The position numbers were made by a program, and so were the translations under genes. A stretch of DNA of 64,000 nucleotides from the NCBI RefSeq assembly GCF_001984175.1, contig NZ_MTQP01000058.1, forward strand, positions 62,001-126,000, read 5' to 3'. The stretch's first letter is position 1. The number at the start of each line of letters is the position of its first letter. This DNA is from Saccharothrix sp. ALI-22-I (lineage in GTDB: Bacteria; Actinomycetota; Actinomycetes; Mycobacteriales; Pseudonocardiaceae). The notes beneath the pieces were generated by a model, which saw only the letters and a program-made list of their open reading frames with translations, made no database searches and was not told where the DNA came from. Below, in pieces: positions 7,469 through 16,347 of the stretch.

Positions 7469-10400
7469 TCATTCCCAGTTGCGCCAGCGCATCATTCCGA
7501 TGTGGACGTTCGTCGTGTACCAGGCGACGGCGATGTAGGGGCGCGCCTTCGGGTAGCGACGCCACGCCTTGCCGTAGAGCCCGCCTTGCCTGCGGTGGAG
7601 GACCTTGCGGAAGTGGCGGGCCTTCTTGCCCCACCGCACGCTTTTCCTGGCCGACCAGAGGATCGCCTTGCGGCCCCAGCGGGACTTGGCGAACATGCGG
7701 CCCCGGCCGCCCAACACCACGCCGAACGCGGTCGTGGCCAGTTCGTTGTAGGCGTCGCTGCGCCTGCCCGCCAGGCCGTAGAGACCGGCGGACGCGAGGC
7801 CCAAACCGACGCTGATCGCTTGGCAGCGCGCGTTGGTGCACATGCCGACGGCCGTGGCGACGTGGGACACCGCGCCCGCGGCTCTGCCGCACCAGCCGCA
7901 CTTCTTCTTCCACCACTTCTTCTTGCCGTCCAGGTCGACCTGGTTGACCGGGTCGCTGGGGTAGGCGTAGGCGGTGGAGTTGCCGCCGGGCACGGGGTCG
8001 ACGCTGGTGAACAGCCCCGTGGCCGGGTTGTAGAGGCGCACGCCCATGAGCAGCAGCCCGGTCGCGGAGGTGGCCCGCTGTTCGGCGCCCAACCAGCCGT
8101 ACCGCCCGGTCGCGCCGGTCGGTGCGCCGAACTCGTCGTAGGAGTTCCAGCCGTCGATGCCGACGCCGGGGGAGTCCGACCGGGGCAGGTCGACGGTGGC
8201 CACGATGTCGTCGTGGCTGTTGGCGAGCATGAGCTGCGCCGCGCCGGACTGGTCGACGGTCAGCGACAGGTTGCCGTCGACCAGCTCGGCGTAGCGGCGG
8301 CTGACGCCGTTCTCGGTGACCCACGTCGGTTTGTCGGTGGCGGCGGTGTAGTGGCGGACGGTGGTGGTGGAGCCGGCCGCGTCGGCCACGGTCTCAGTGG
8401 CGCGCCGGTCCAGCGCGTCGAGGGTGAACGAGGTGGTCCGGCCGCCCTGGGTGATGGACCTCGCCAGGTCGTTGTCGTGGTAGGCCAGGGTGATGTCGCC
8501 GTCCTGCGGGTTCGGCGCGTCGGCCGCCGGCAGGGTCAGCGTGCGGCCCAACGGGTCGTAGGCGTAGCCGGTGACGGGGCGGTCGGCGGTGTCGAAGGTC
8601 CGGGTGGTGGTCGAGCCGCCCGTTCCGGCGCAGGAGCCGTCCGCGGCGGGCGGTGTGGTGGTCTTGGTCAGGCGGTTGTCGTTGACGTCGAAGCCGTAGG
8701 AGCGGGTGACGCACCCGGCGGCGCGATCCTGTACCTGGGCCAGCCGGCCGGCGGCGTCGTAGGCGTAGGACCGGTCCTGCGGGAGGCTGTCGGTGTACGC
8801 GCCGCCCTCGGGGGTCCACTCGCGGACCACCCGGCCGGTCGCGTCGTTGTCCTGCGACCAGGCCAGCCAGCCGCCGTCGGGGTCGACGGTGGTGGTGCCG
8901 TCCTCGTTCTGAACGGTGACCTGGCCGGTGTAGCGCAGGCCGACGGGCTCGCCCGCGTTGTCCAACTCCGTGTGGCGGGTGACCCCGCCGGGCAGCTTCT
9001 CCGTGGTCAGCCCGCCGTCGGCGTCGTAAGCGCCGGTGGACGTCCACGTCGAGCCGCCCGTGGTGACCTCGACCTTGGTGGTCAGGCCCCGGCGTTCGGC
9101 GCGGCCGGCGGCGTCGGTGCCGTCGTAGGTGTAGCGGGTGGTGCCGTTGGCGTCGGTGACCGTGGCGATCGACCCGGCGGCGTCGTAGGTCGTGGTGGTC
9201 GGTGACTCGCCGGAGGGCTGGTAGGTCGTCTGGCGGCCCCACGAGTCGTGGCCGGTGGTGATCGTTGCCGCGACCGAGCCGTCCGGGTTCTTCGCGGTCA
9301 CCTTCGTGGCCGCGCCGGCCAGCGGGTCGTACTCGGTCTCCTTACGTGTGTTCGGGGTGGAGTCCGGCAGGCCGGTGACGCTGGTCGAGGTCGACGCGGT
9401 TCGGCCGTCGGGCAGGTACGTGGTCACGGTGGTCCTGGTGACCGCCCCGGACGTCTCCACGACCGTGGCGGGGGAGAGCAGGTAGGTGTACGCGGTAGTG
9501 GTGGTCGTCGGCAGGGTCGGGCCGGAGCTGGGGGCGGCGGCCGGCTGGGTCTTGCAGACCAGGCCCGCCCACTGCGGCTTGTCGCCGCACTCGCCGTTCG
9601 CGCCGGCGGTGTAGTACGCGGTCCGGGTGGTGCCCGCGTCCGTGCCCGAGGAGTTGGGTTGGCGCGCCTCGACCACGCGGCCTTCGGCGTCGTAGCGGGT
9701 GGTCTTGACGGTGTCGCCGCTGGACACGACGCCGTCCAGGTCCACGTCGGTGGTGACGCGGCCCGGAAGGCTCAGCGCCCAGCCGTCCGGGTCGCCCGGG
9801 ACCGGCGCCGCGTAGTCGGTGAAGCTGCGGGAGACCACCTCGACGTCCTCGCCCGTGCCGGGGTCGTGGGCGTAGGTCGTCTCGGTGGTGGGCAGGCGGT
9901 AGGGCAGGGTCGACGCCGGGTTGACCCCTCCGTTGGGCGCGCCCTGGTCGAACTCGGTGCGGGTGTGGGTGCGCAGCCATCGGGTGGTGCCGTCGCGCAG
10001 GGCGGCGGTCCGGGCCGGGCCGTAGGTGTCGGTGACCAGGGTGCCCGCCGGGGTCACGACGGTTTCGCCGCTCTTGATGTCGCCGTTGTAGACGGTGAGG
10101 GTGGCGAGCTGGTCGACGGTGGCGCCGGAGGGCAGCTGCCCGTCGATGACCAGCCGCAGGGCGCGTTCGTCCAGCTCGCGCACCACGTTGCCCTGGGTGT
10201 TGTAGTCGGTCGCCGTGTGCTGCCACGCGCCCGCGCCGAACTTGGCCGTGTTGACGGTGTAGCCCTGGGCGTCGGTGTACTGGAGGTCCGCGTGCTCCCA
10301 GTCGGTGGCGGCGATGGCCGACGGCGAGGTCGAGGCCACCGGGTGGTCGGGGCCGAAGACGGCGAAGCCCTTCACCGGGACTGCGGCTTGGTTCCAGCGC

Positions 10401-13400
10401 TCGACGGAGGTCGTCGACAGGTCGGGCAGGCCCGCGCCGCTGGTCGGGACGTCGTAGACGAACGACGCCAGGGTGGCGACGCCGCCGGTCGGGTCGCCGG
10501 CGGGCCGGTCGCGCTTGACGTTGGCGAGCTTGACGTCCGGCGCGGCGGTGTAGGCGAGCTGGAACGGCACCTGGCCCGCGGGCTTGACCGAGGTGAGCCG
10601 GTTGCCGGAGTCGTAGCCGTAAGTGGTGGTCAGGTTGTTGCGCGGGTCGGTGGCGGTGGCCAGGCGGCCCGCGGTGTCGTAGGTGTAGGCGGCGACCTTG
10701 ACCGCGTCCATCTCGCCGCGTTCGGGGTTGAAGATGTCCAGCCACGCGGCGACCAGTCGGCCGTTGGTCGACCCGGACGCGCCGTACTCCAGGCGCAGTG
10801 ACCGGCAGCCGACCGCGTTGGTGTAGCCGCCCTGGGCGTCGGTGCAGACGATGCCGGGCGCGGAAGGAGCGAGGACGCGGGTGACCCGGCCGGTGGTGTC
10901 GTAGCTGTAGGTGGTCTTGCCGGGGACACCGGGCTCGGTGATGGCGGTCGGGCGGAACTTTCCGGCGGCGGACGTGGTGGGCGCGCCGGTGCTCGTCGTG
11001 GCGAACGTGGTGACCGTGCCGTCGTCTTCGGTGTAGGCGATGGTGGTCGCCGCGCCGGTGCCGCTGACGGTCAGCTTGCCCGCGTCCAGCGCGGTCTCCT
11101 CGTCGGCGGGCAGCCACGTGCCGGCCTGGAAGGTCGCGGTGGTGCGGCGGGCGCCGGCGGGCGACTCGTACACCAGGGCCGTGCCGTCGCCGTCGAGCAG
11201 GGCGATCGTGCCGTCCACGCGGGTGTTGTCCACCAGCCGCATCCCGGCGACGCCGCCCTCCGCGCCGTCGAACTGGGCCGTCCAGCCGGGGCCGAAGACG
11301 CCGTTGACCACGTCGGTCGCGCCGGCGAACGTGGAGTGCGAGCGGGACAGCGTCAGCTCGCCGGTGTAGCCGGGCACCGACACGTCGGTTGTGTCGAGGT
11401 TGAACTCCCCGGTCCACAGCGCGACCTGACCCGGCCCGGCCTCGGCGGTGGGGAACCCGTTGCCGAACGCGTGCGGCACGCGCAGGACCGTCGTGCGGGA
11501 CTGCGACCACGTGCACTGGGTGGAGGCGCTGTAGACCAGGCACACCTGGACGTCCAGCAGCACGGGCACGCGGTCGTTGAGTTGCGTGGGCTGGATGCCC
11601 GCGGTGGCCGGGTCAGCGTCGAGCTGCCCGTCCTGGGTCTCGGCGGCGGTGTTCCAGATGCCGGTGACGCTCACGCCGGCCGTGCCGTTGTCGGTCACCG
11701 TCAGGGGTGCGTTGGTCGTGGTGTTCCAGCCGGTCGTCTCGCTCGCGCCGCCGTACCCGGACACCCGCCAGCGCACGTTCGCGCTGATGGTCGAGGAACT
11801 GCCCTTCGGCGGGCCGGAGGCGGTGATGCGGACACCGCCCGTGGTGGTGGTGCGGGGGTTCACCGCCGGACTGGACAGCGTCGAGCCGCCGTAGCCGAAG
11901 GAGTAGCCGCCCAGCCCGGACAGCAGACCGGACGGGGTCTCGGCGCGCACCGCGATGGAGTGCTGGCCCGCGGTCTTGGGGATGACGACGGTGGCCTTGC
12001 CGGTGCCGCCCATGCTGGTCGGGGTGATCTTGAGGTGTCCGGGCGGCCCGCCGGTGAAGTTGGTCGGGTAGGGCTTGGCGTCCACGTTGACCCGGACGTA
12101 GCCCGGCGCGCTCCAGCCGGTGCCCGTGGCGGTGATCGTGCACGTGATGTCCGCCGTCGGCGGCGTGTCGGTCCAGGAACCGTTGGCGTACGGGCAACTG
12201 ACCGTCGGCACGGCCGGTGTGGTCGCGGCGATGCGCACCAGCGCCCAGCCCGACCAGCCGGACCTGAGGGTCCCGTCGGTGGTGCGGGCGCGGACCACGA
12301 TGGCGGTGTTGTCGGGCAGGTCGGCGTTGGGCTGGCAGCCCGCGGTGGTGCCCGACGGGTAGGACGAGCTGGTGCAGGTGGCCTTCAGCGTGGTCGCCGA
12401 AGTGGTGGTGGAGGTGTGGAACTCGAACTCGTAGCGGACGTTGTTGCCGTCGGCGTCGGTGCCCTTGGACGACACCCATGTGCGCCGGTTCGCGGTGTAG
12501 AGGTAGCTCGCGCCGCCGGGTGCCGCGTAGGACACCGCGTTGACGATGGTCGGCGTCGCCGGGGTCGCGGGCGGGCGGTTGTAGGTGTAGGAGATGTACG
12601 GGTCCGCCGAGCCCTCGCTGGAGTGGAACCTCTTCCAGGAGTTGGAGTCCGCCTCGTTGCCGGCCATCAGCGTCATGCCGCCGACGGCGTAGCTCGCGTT
12701 CGACCACGCCTGCACCAGCGGCGTGATGGGCACCGACATCCGGCCCGCCGGGCAGCCGCTGTCGTGGCCCTTGGCGACGCTGGTCGAGCCGTACTGCGAG
12801 CCGATCGTGGGCTGCGCCGTCCAGCGGGTGGCGGTGGAGGCGAGTTGGGCGCTGCGCACGACCATCGTGGACGGGGTGCACGAGTACGACCACGTCTCGA
12901 ACAGCGACAGCGACGCGCTGAGGATCTGCTTGCCCTTGAACGGGGCGACGGGGACGTTGAGGAACGACCGGGCCTTCACCGCGCCGCCGTTGTAGGTGCC
13001 CAGCTTCAGCTCCGCCGAGCCGGACTGGTCGCTGGTGTAGTCCGACTGCACCCAGGTGTCGAAGTTCGGGAACGCGTTGGCCACCGCGTAGGTCGGGTCG
13101 ACGGTGACCGGGTAGGAGCGCTTGGCGTCCAGGAACCAGGAGGCGTCCGGGGTGACGACGAGGTGGTCGCCCTCGACCCGGAGGTCCACCTTGGCCCGGT
13201 TGACGGGCTCACCGCTGCGCTTGTCGACCTCGGCGTCCCACATGTAGGCCACGGGGATCGAGGAATGGGTCCTGCCCTCGGCGTCGAGGAAGGTGATCGA
13301 CCCGTCCGGTTCCTGCCGGGCCGTCAGACCCTTGGTGCGCAACGGGACTCGCCACACCGGTGCGGTGGCGGGGCGGTGCTTGACCACGAAGTCGTACTCG

Positions 13401-13969
13401 AAACCCGAACGGCGGGTGTGGACGACGAAGTCCACGCCCGGTTCGACGTCGGCGTAGCGAGCGGTCGTGCCGTCGAGCGTGGGCTCGGGCAGCGGCCACG
13501 GCGCCTCCCACCGGACCTCGCGGGCGTCGTCGGGGGCCGCGGCGACGAGCAGCCCGCCCGCCTTGCCGTTCTGCTTGCCCAGCTTCACCCCGAGCGGGTG
13601 CCCGCCGGGTGCGACCGTGCCGTCCCGACCCCGGCGCCAGATCAGGTCGACGTCCTTCCAGCGGCCTTCGGCGGTGCGGAACCGGACCGCGCCTGTGTGC
13701 TCGTCGGTGGTCATCGTGCCGTCGGGGTTGGCCCAGGTGGTGGAGGTCTGCGTGCGCAGCGACTCGACCTCGACCTTCGACCCCTGTGCCCGCGCGGTGA
13801 CCGCGGCCGAGGTGACGTCCGGGCGCGAGTCCACTCGCGCGGGGGCGGGTGACGTCGGCGCGGCGGTCGCGGCCGGTGGCCGGACCGTCTCGGCGCCGGC
13901 CGCGACGAGCACCGCGACCAGCGCGATGGCGATGAAGGCGGTTCTGCGCGGTGAGCGTGGTGCGACCAC
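7469..13969 (-). CDS. Giant secreted RHS/YD-repeat protein
   Basis: This is a 2166-aa protein with an N-terminal signal ('RRTAFIAIALVAVLVAAGAE' within the first 37 residues). It has a 'TWANPDGTMTTDEHTGAVR' region, then a DNRLRE-like beta domain at about residues 293-466 ('DTWVQSDYTSDQSGSAELKL'). Fibronectin/Ig-like linkers run to about 870. A long YD-repeat shell follows with many 'YDxxGRxxxxxxxxG' units and the RHS core ending 'YNPATGLFTSVDP...PVNQVDLDG' near residue 2010. In this class the sequence after the core is the variable effector. Here it is about 150 residues, very basic, with four Cys near its start and Trp-rich ends, and I do not recognise a toxin fold. No obvious immunity gene follows, only the SGNH hydrolase. 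Confidence 0.9.
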   Translation of the reverse strand: MVAPRSPRRTAFIAIALVAVLVAAGAETVRPPAATAAPTSPAPARVDSRPDVTSAAVTARAQGSKVEVESLRTQTSTTWANPDGTMTTDEHTGAVRFRTAEGRWKDVDLIWRRGRDGTVAPGGHPLGVKLGKQNGKAGGLLVAAAPDDAREVRWEAPWPLPEPTLDGTTARYADVEPGVDFVVHTRRSGFEYDFVVKHRPATAPVWRVPLRTKGLTARQEPDGSITFLDAEGRTHSSIPVAYMWDAEVDKRSGEPVNRAKVDLRVEGDHLVVTPDASWFLDAKRSYPVTVDPTYAVANAFPNFDTWVQSDYTSDQSGSAELKLGTYNGGAVKARSFLNVPVAPFKGKQILSASLSLFETWSYSCTPSTMVVRSAQLASTATRWTAQPTIGSQYGSTSVAKGHDSGCPAGRMSVPITPLVQAWSNASYAVGGMTLMAGNEADSNSWKRFHSSEGSADPYISYTYNRPPATPATPTIVNAVSYAAPGGASYLYTANRRTWVSSKGTDADGNNVRYEFEFHTSTTTSATTLKATCTSSSYPSGTTAGCQPNADLPDNTAIVVRARTTDGTLRSGWSGWALVRIAATTPAVPTVSCPYANGSWTDTPPTADITCTITATGTGWSAPGYVRVNVDAKPYPTNFTGGPPGHLKITPTSMGGTGKATVVIPKTAGQHSIAVRAETPSGLLSGLGGYSFGYGGSTLSSPAVNPRTTTTGGVRITASGPPKGSSSTISANVRWRVSGYGGASETTGWNTTTNAPLTVTDNGTAGVSVTGIWNTAAETQDGQLDADPATAGIQPTQLNDRVPVLLDVQVCLVYSASTQCTWSQSRTTVLRVPHAFGNGFPTAEAGPGQVALWTGEFNLDTTDVSVPGYTGELTLSRSHSTFAGATDVVNGVFGPGWTAQFDGAEGGVAGMRLVDNTRVDGTIALLDGDGTALVYESPAGARRTTATFQAGTWLPADEETALDAGKLTVSGTGAATTIAYTEDDGTVTTFATTSTGAPTTSAAGKFRPTAITEPGVPGKTTYSYDTTGRVTRVLAPSAPGIVCTDAQGGYTNAVGCRSLRLEYGASGSTNGRLVAAWLDIFNPERGEMDAVKVAAYTYDTAGRLATATDPRNNLTTTYGYDSGNRLTSVKPAGQVPFQLAYTAAPDVKLANVKRDRPAGDPTGGVATLASFVYDVPTSGAGLPDLSTTSVERWNQAAVPVKGFAVFGPDHPVASTSPSAIAATDWEHADLQYTDAQGYTVNTAKFGAGAWQHTATDYNTQGNVVRELDERALRLVIDGQLPSGATVDQLATLTVYNGDIKSGETVVTPAGTLVTDTYGPARTAALRDGTTRWLRTHTRTEFDQGAPNGGVNPASTLPYRLPTTETTYAHDPGTGEDVEVVSRSFTDYAAPVPGDPDGWALSLPGRVTTDVDLDGVVSSGDTVKTTRYDAEGRVVEARQPNSSGTDAGTTRTAYYTAGANGECGDKPQWAGLVCKTQPAAAPSSGPTLPTTTTTAYTYLLSPATVVETSGAVTRTTVTTYLPDGRTASTSTSVTGLPDSTPNTRKETEYDPLAGAATKVTAKNPDGSVAATITTGHDSWGRQTTYQPSGESPTTTTYDAAGSIATVTDANGTTRYTYDGTDAAGRAERRGLTTKVEVTTGGSTWTSTGAYDADGGLTTEKLPGGVTRHTELDNAGEPVGLRYTGQVTVQNEDGTTTVDPDGGWLAWSQDNDATGRVVREWTPEGGAYTDSLPQDRSYAYDAAGRLAQVQDRAAGCVTRSYGFDVNDNRLTKTTTPPAADGSCAGTGGSTTTRTFDTADRPVTGYAYDPLGRTLTLPAADAPNPQDGDITLAYHDNDLARSITQGGRTTSFTLDALDRRATETVADAAGSTTTVRHYTAATDKPTWVTENGVSRRYAELVDGNLSLTVDQSGAAQLMLANSHDDIVATVDLPRSDSPGVGIDGWNSYDEFGAPTGATGRYGWLGAEQRATSATGLLLMGVRLYNPATGLFTSVDPVPGGNSTAYAYPSDPVNQVDLDGKKKWWKKKCGWCGRAAGAVSHVATAVGMCTNARCQAISVGLGLASAGLYGLAGRRSDAYNELATTAFGVVLGGRGRMFAKSRWGRKAILWSARKSVRWGKKARHFRKVLHRRQGGLYGKAWRRYPKARPYIAVAWYTTNVHIGMMRWRNWE

Positions 13970-14160
13970 GGTTCCCCCTGGGTGTGCGGGGGGCGCGCCC
14001 CGGCGTCCCGACCGCGAGACCCCTCACCCCGCGGTCGGCTCTTCATCTCAGTTGACGAAGTGGTGGCCACCGTAAGCCGCCATGAAAACGCCGTCAACAG
14101 GGGCAAACGGGTGAACCGTTTGGGCTTCATGCCAGTTGTCGCCGGCGTAGGCTGAGGGCT
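13970..14160. promoter_or_regulatory. Divergent promoter region with a palindrome
   Basis: This 191-bp stretch separates the minus-strand RHS gene from the plus-strand XRE regulator gene. It contains a perfect six-base inverted repeat, AAACGG-gtgaa-CCGTTT, at 14105-14121, centred about 48 bases before the regulator start. Its size and position suit an autoregulatory operator of the XRE protein. I could not assign -10/-35 boxes with confidence. Confidence 0.45.
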
Positions 14161-14595
14161 ATGTCCGACGATGCCGGTTCCCTCGCCGCCAAGGTGGACC
14201 GCCTGTTCCGGACCGTGCGCCCGCGCGACGGTGGCGAGTACTCGTTCGAGGAGGTCGCCGCGGCGATCCGCGCCAAGAACGGGCCGACGATCTCCGCCAC
14301 CTACCTGTGGCAGCTGCGCAAGGGGCTGCGCGACAACCCCACCAAACGCCACCTGGAGGCGTTGGCAGGGTTCTTCGGTGTGCCGCCCGCGTACTTCTTC
14401 GACGACGCCGAGGCCGAGCGCATCGACGCCGAGCTGGCGTTGCTGACCGCGCTGCGGGACGCGCCCGTGCGGCAGATCGCGTTGCGCGCCAACGGGTTGT
14501 CCGCGAAGAGCCTCCAGGCCATCGCCGAGATGGTCGACCGCGTCCGGGAGCTGGAGGGGCTGCCGGCGTCCGCCCCGCCGAGCGCCGAGACGTGA
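14161..14595 (+). CDS. XRE-family helix-turn-helix regulator
   Basis: This is a 144-aa protein. An XRE-like helix-turn-helix occupies about residues 25-80 ('YSFEEVAAAIRAKNGPTISA' through 'YLWQLRKGLRDNPTKRHLEA' and 'LAGFFGVPPAYF'). A helical tail ('LSAKSLQAIAEMVDRVRELE') follows that may dimerise. The stop codon overlaps the GTG of an ImmA/IrrE-like protease gene. This arrangement is common for protease-controlled repressors, in which the protease cleaves or displaces the XRE protein. The third gene of the unit is a MAB_1171c-like membrane protein. The palindrome at 14105-14121 is a plausible binding site. Confidence 0.85.
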   Translation: MSDDAGSLAAKVDRLFRTVRPRDGGEYSFEEVAAAIRAKNGPTISATYLWQLRKGLRDNPTKRHLEALAGFFGVPPAYFFDDAEAERIDAELALLTALRDAPVRQIALRANGLSAKSLQAIAEMVDRVRELEGLPASAPPSAET

Positions 14596-15077
14596 CCGGG
14601 CTCCGGGTGCGCAAGCGGCACGCGGCCCTGCTGCGCGACCTGCCCGCACCGGTGCCGTTCGACGCCCGCGCGCTGTGCGAGGGACTCGCCGAGCGCCGCG
14701 GCCGGTCGATCCGGCTCATCCCCGTGACCGGGCTCGGGGACCTCTGCGGCATGTGGGTCGCCACCGACACCGCGGATCTGATCTTCCACGAGGCCGACAC
14801 CACCCCGCCGCACCAGGACCACATCATCCTGCACGAGGTGGCGCACCTGTTGTGCGACCACTACCCGGCGTCGCTGTCGGTGGCCGACCACGCCCGGGTG
14901 CTGCTGCCCGACCTCGACCCGGACATGGTGCGACGGGTGCTCGGGCGGGCCGCCTACTCGACCGTGGAGGAGCGGGAAGCCGAACTGCTGGCGTCGCTGA
15001 TCCGCCAGCGGGACGTGCCGGACCGGACGTTGACCGGGTCCCTGCGCAGCGCGTTGGACGGTTGGCGGTATGGGTGA
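14592..15077 (+). CDS. ImmA/IrrE-type metallopeptidase
   Basis: This is a 161-aa protein whose GTG start overlaps the stop of the XRE gene by four bases (GTGA). The zinc site is explicit, 'HIILHEVAHLLCDH' (HExxH). The downstream 'EEREAELLASLIRQR' helix supplies the Glu typical of ImmA/IrrE and DUF955 proteins. Members cleave an associated XRE repressor in response to a signal. The 3' end overlaps the membrane-protein gene by eight bases, so the three genes are translationally coupled. Confidence 0.85.
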   Translation: MTGLRVRKRHAALLRDLPAPVPFDARALCEGLAERRGRSIRLIPVTGLGDLCGMWVATDTADLIFHEADTTPPHQDHIILHEVAHLLCDHYPASLSVADHARVLLPDLDPDMVRRVLGRAAYSTVEEREAELLASLIRQRDVPDRTLTGSLRSALDGWRYG

Positions 15078-16149
15078 GGCGTTGCGCCAGTGGGGGCCCG
15101 CGGCGCTGGCGTGGGCGCTGGTGCTCGCCCGAGGCCCTGGTGGCGCCGCGCGGCGGCGGGTGCGGTGGGTGCTGGTGGGTCTGGCGTGCTCGCTGACCGC
15201 GCAGATCCCCGCCGTGTACGCGCTGGTCGGTGAGGTCTCCGGGGTGCCGGACGCGGCCCGGTTGGTCAGCCACGCCGGCATGGTGTTCACCGCGTGGGCG
15301 GCGCAGGAGTTCGTGGCGTGCATGAACGGGCTGCCGCGCGGCCCCCGGTGGCAGGTCTGGTGGGCGGCGGGTGCGTTCGGGCTGATGTGCGTGCTGTTCG
15401 CCGCCCTGCCCGACCTGCGCCCGCAGTCGCCGTGGGTGATGGAGTACTGCCTGGTCTACGCGGCGGCGCAGGCGCCCGCGCTGGTCGCCGTGATCGGCCT
15501 CGGGGTGCGCCACGCCCGGGACCGGACGTTGCGGGTGAGCCTGCGGCTGATCACGGCCGGCACCGTGCTGGGACTGCTGTACCTGGTGGACAAGTCGATC
15601 CTGGCGGTCGCGCCGCGGGCCGGGTTCGAGTTCCCGTTCGGCCGGTCGGTGCTGCCGGCGAAGGTCCTGCCGACCACGGCGTACGTGCTCGTGCTGGTCG
15701 GCGCGGCGCTGCCGGCGGCGGTGAGCTGGCTGCACCACTACCGGCTGCACCGCGGTCTGGGGCCGCTGTGGCGGGCGCTGTACCAGGCCGATCCGAGGAT
15801 CGCCCTGGACCCGCCGTCGGTGCCGGACGTCGTGGTGCTGCGGCACTTGAGGCTGCGCGTGTACCGGCGGGTGATCGAGATCCGGGACGGTCTTCTGGCG
15901 CTGCGCCCTTACCGCTGTCCCGAGATCGCTTCGTCCGCGCAGGCCCGGGCCGTCGCGTCGGGGTTGACCGGTCGGGCTCTGGAAGCCGCCGTGGAGGCCG
16001 AGATCGTCGCGGCGGCGCTCGTGCGGTCCCGGCAGGCCGCGGTCGCCACGTCCCCGGCGGGCCCGGTCGTCGGCGGGGTGGACCTCGCCGACGACACGGC
16101 GTTCCTCGCCCAGGTCTCCGCCGCGTTCACGGCTCTGCCCCGGCGGTGA
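15070..16149 (+). CDS. MAB_1171c-like polytopic membrane protein
   Basis: This is a 359-aa protein with about seven hydrophobic segments in the first 225 residues. A cytoplasmic tail with 'LWRALYQADPRIALDPPSV' and 'RLRVYRRVIEIRDGLLALR' follows. That tail is the hallmark of the actinomycete MAB_1171c/DUF6545 group, which is annotated as a putative transporter without proven function. It recurs beside XRE plus ImmA/IrrE pairs as here. The tail lies on the cytosolic side and could be the sensing or partner-binding part of the trio. Confidence 0.75.
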   Translation: MGEALRQWGPAALAWALVLARGPGGAARRRVRWVLVGLACSLTAQIPAVYALVGEVSGVPDAARLVSHAGMVFTAWAAQEFVACMNGLPRGPRWQVWWAAGAFGLMCVLFAALPDLRPQSPWVMEYCLVYAAAQAPALVAVIGLGVRHARDRTLRVSLRLITAGTVLGLLYLVDKSILAVAPRAGFEFPFGRSVLPAKVLPTTAYVLVLVGAALPAAVSWLHHYRLHRGLGPLWRALYQADPRIALDPPSVPDVVVLRHLRLRVYRRVIEIRDGLLALRPYRCPEIASSAQARAVASGLTGRALEAAVEAEIVAAALVRSRQAAVATSPAGPVVGGVDLADDTAFLAQVSAAFTALPRR

Positions 16150-16347
16150 TCGCCGCGGCCCGGATCGGTCGGGCGTGGAGTGCTGTCTTCCCGGCCCCGA
16201 GCGCAGCAGCAGTGCGGACGTTCGTCAGGGTGGTCGAGCGGTCCGGTGGGCACGACCGGGCGGCCGCCGGCGATGGGGCCACCTCATCGGAACACCCAGC
16301 AGAGGCGTCGGTGTCCCGTGCACCGGGCCGTCGGCCACACTGTGCCT

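Noticed and set aside
6708-8324. A 538-aa minus-strand frame across the SGNH and RHS genes
   Set aside because: It is out of phase with both genes, is Arg/His-rich and lacks any domain.
11336-13852. An 838-aa plus-strand frame opposite the RHS gene
   Set aside because: It is Arg/Gly/Val-rich with no motifs, and the minus-strand frame has a signal peptide, a DNRLRE-like domain and YD repeats.
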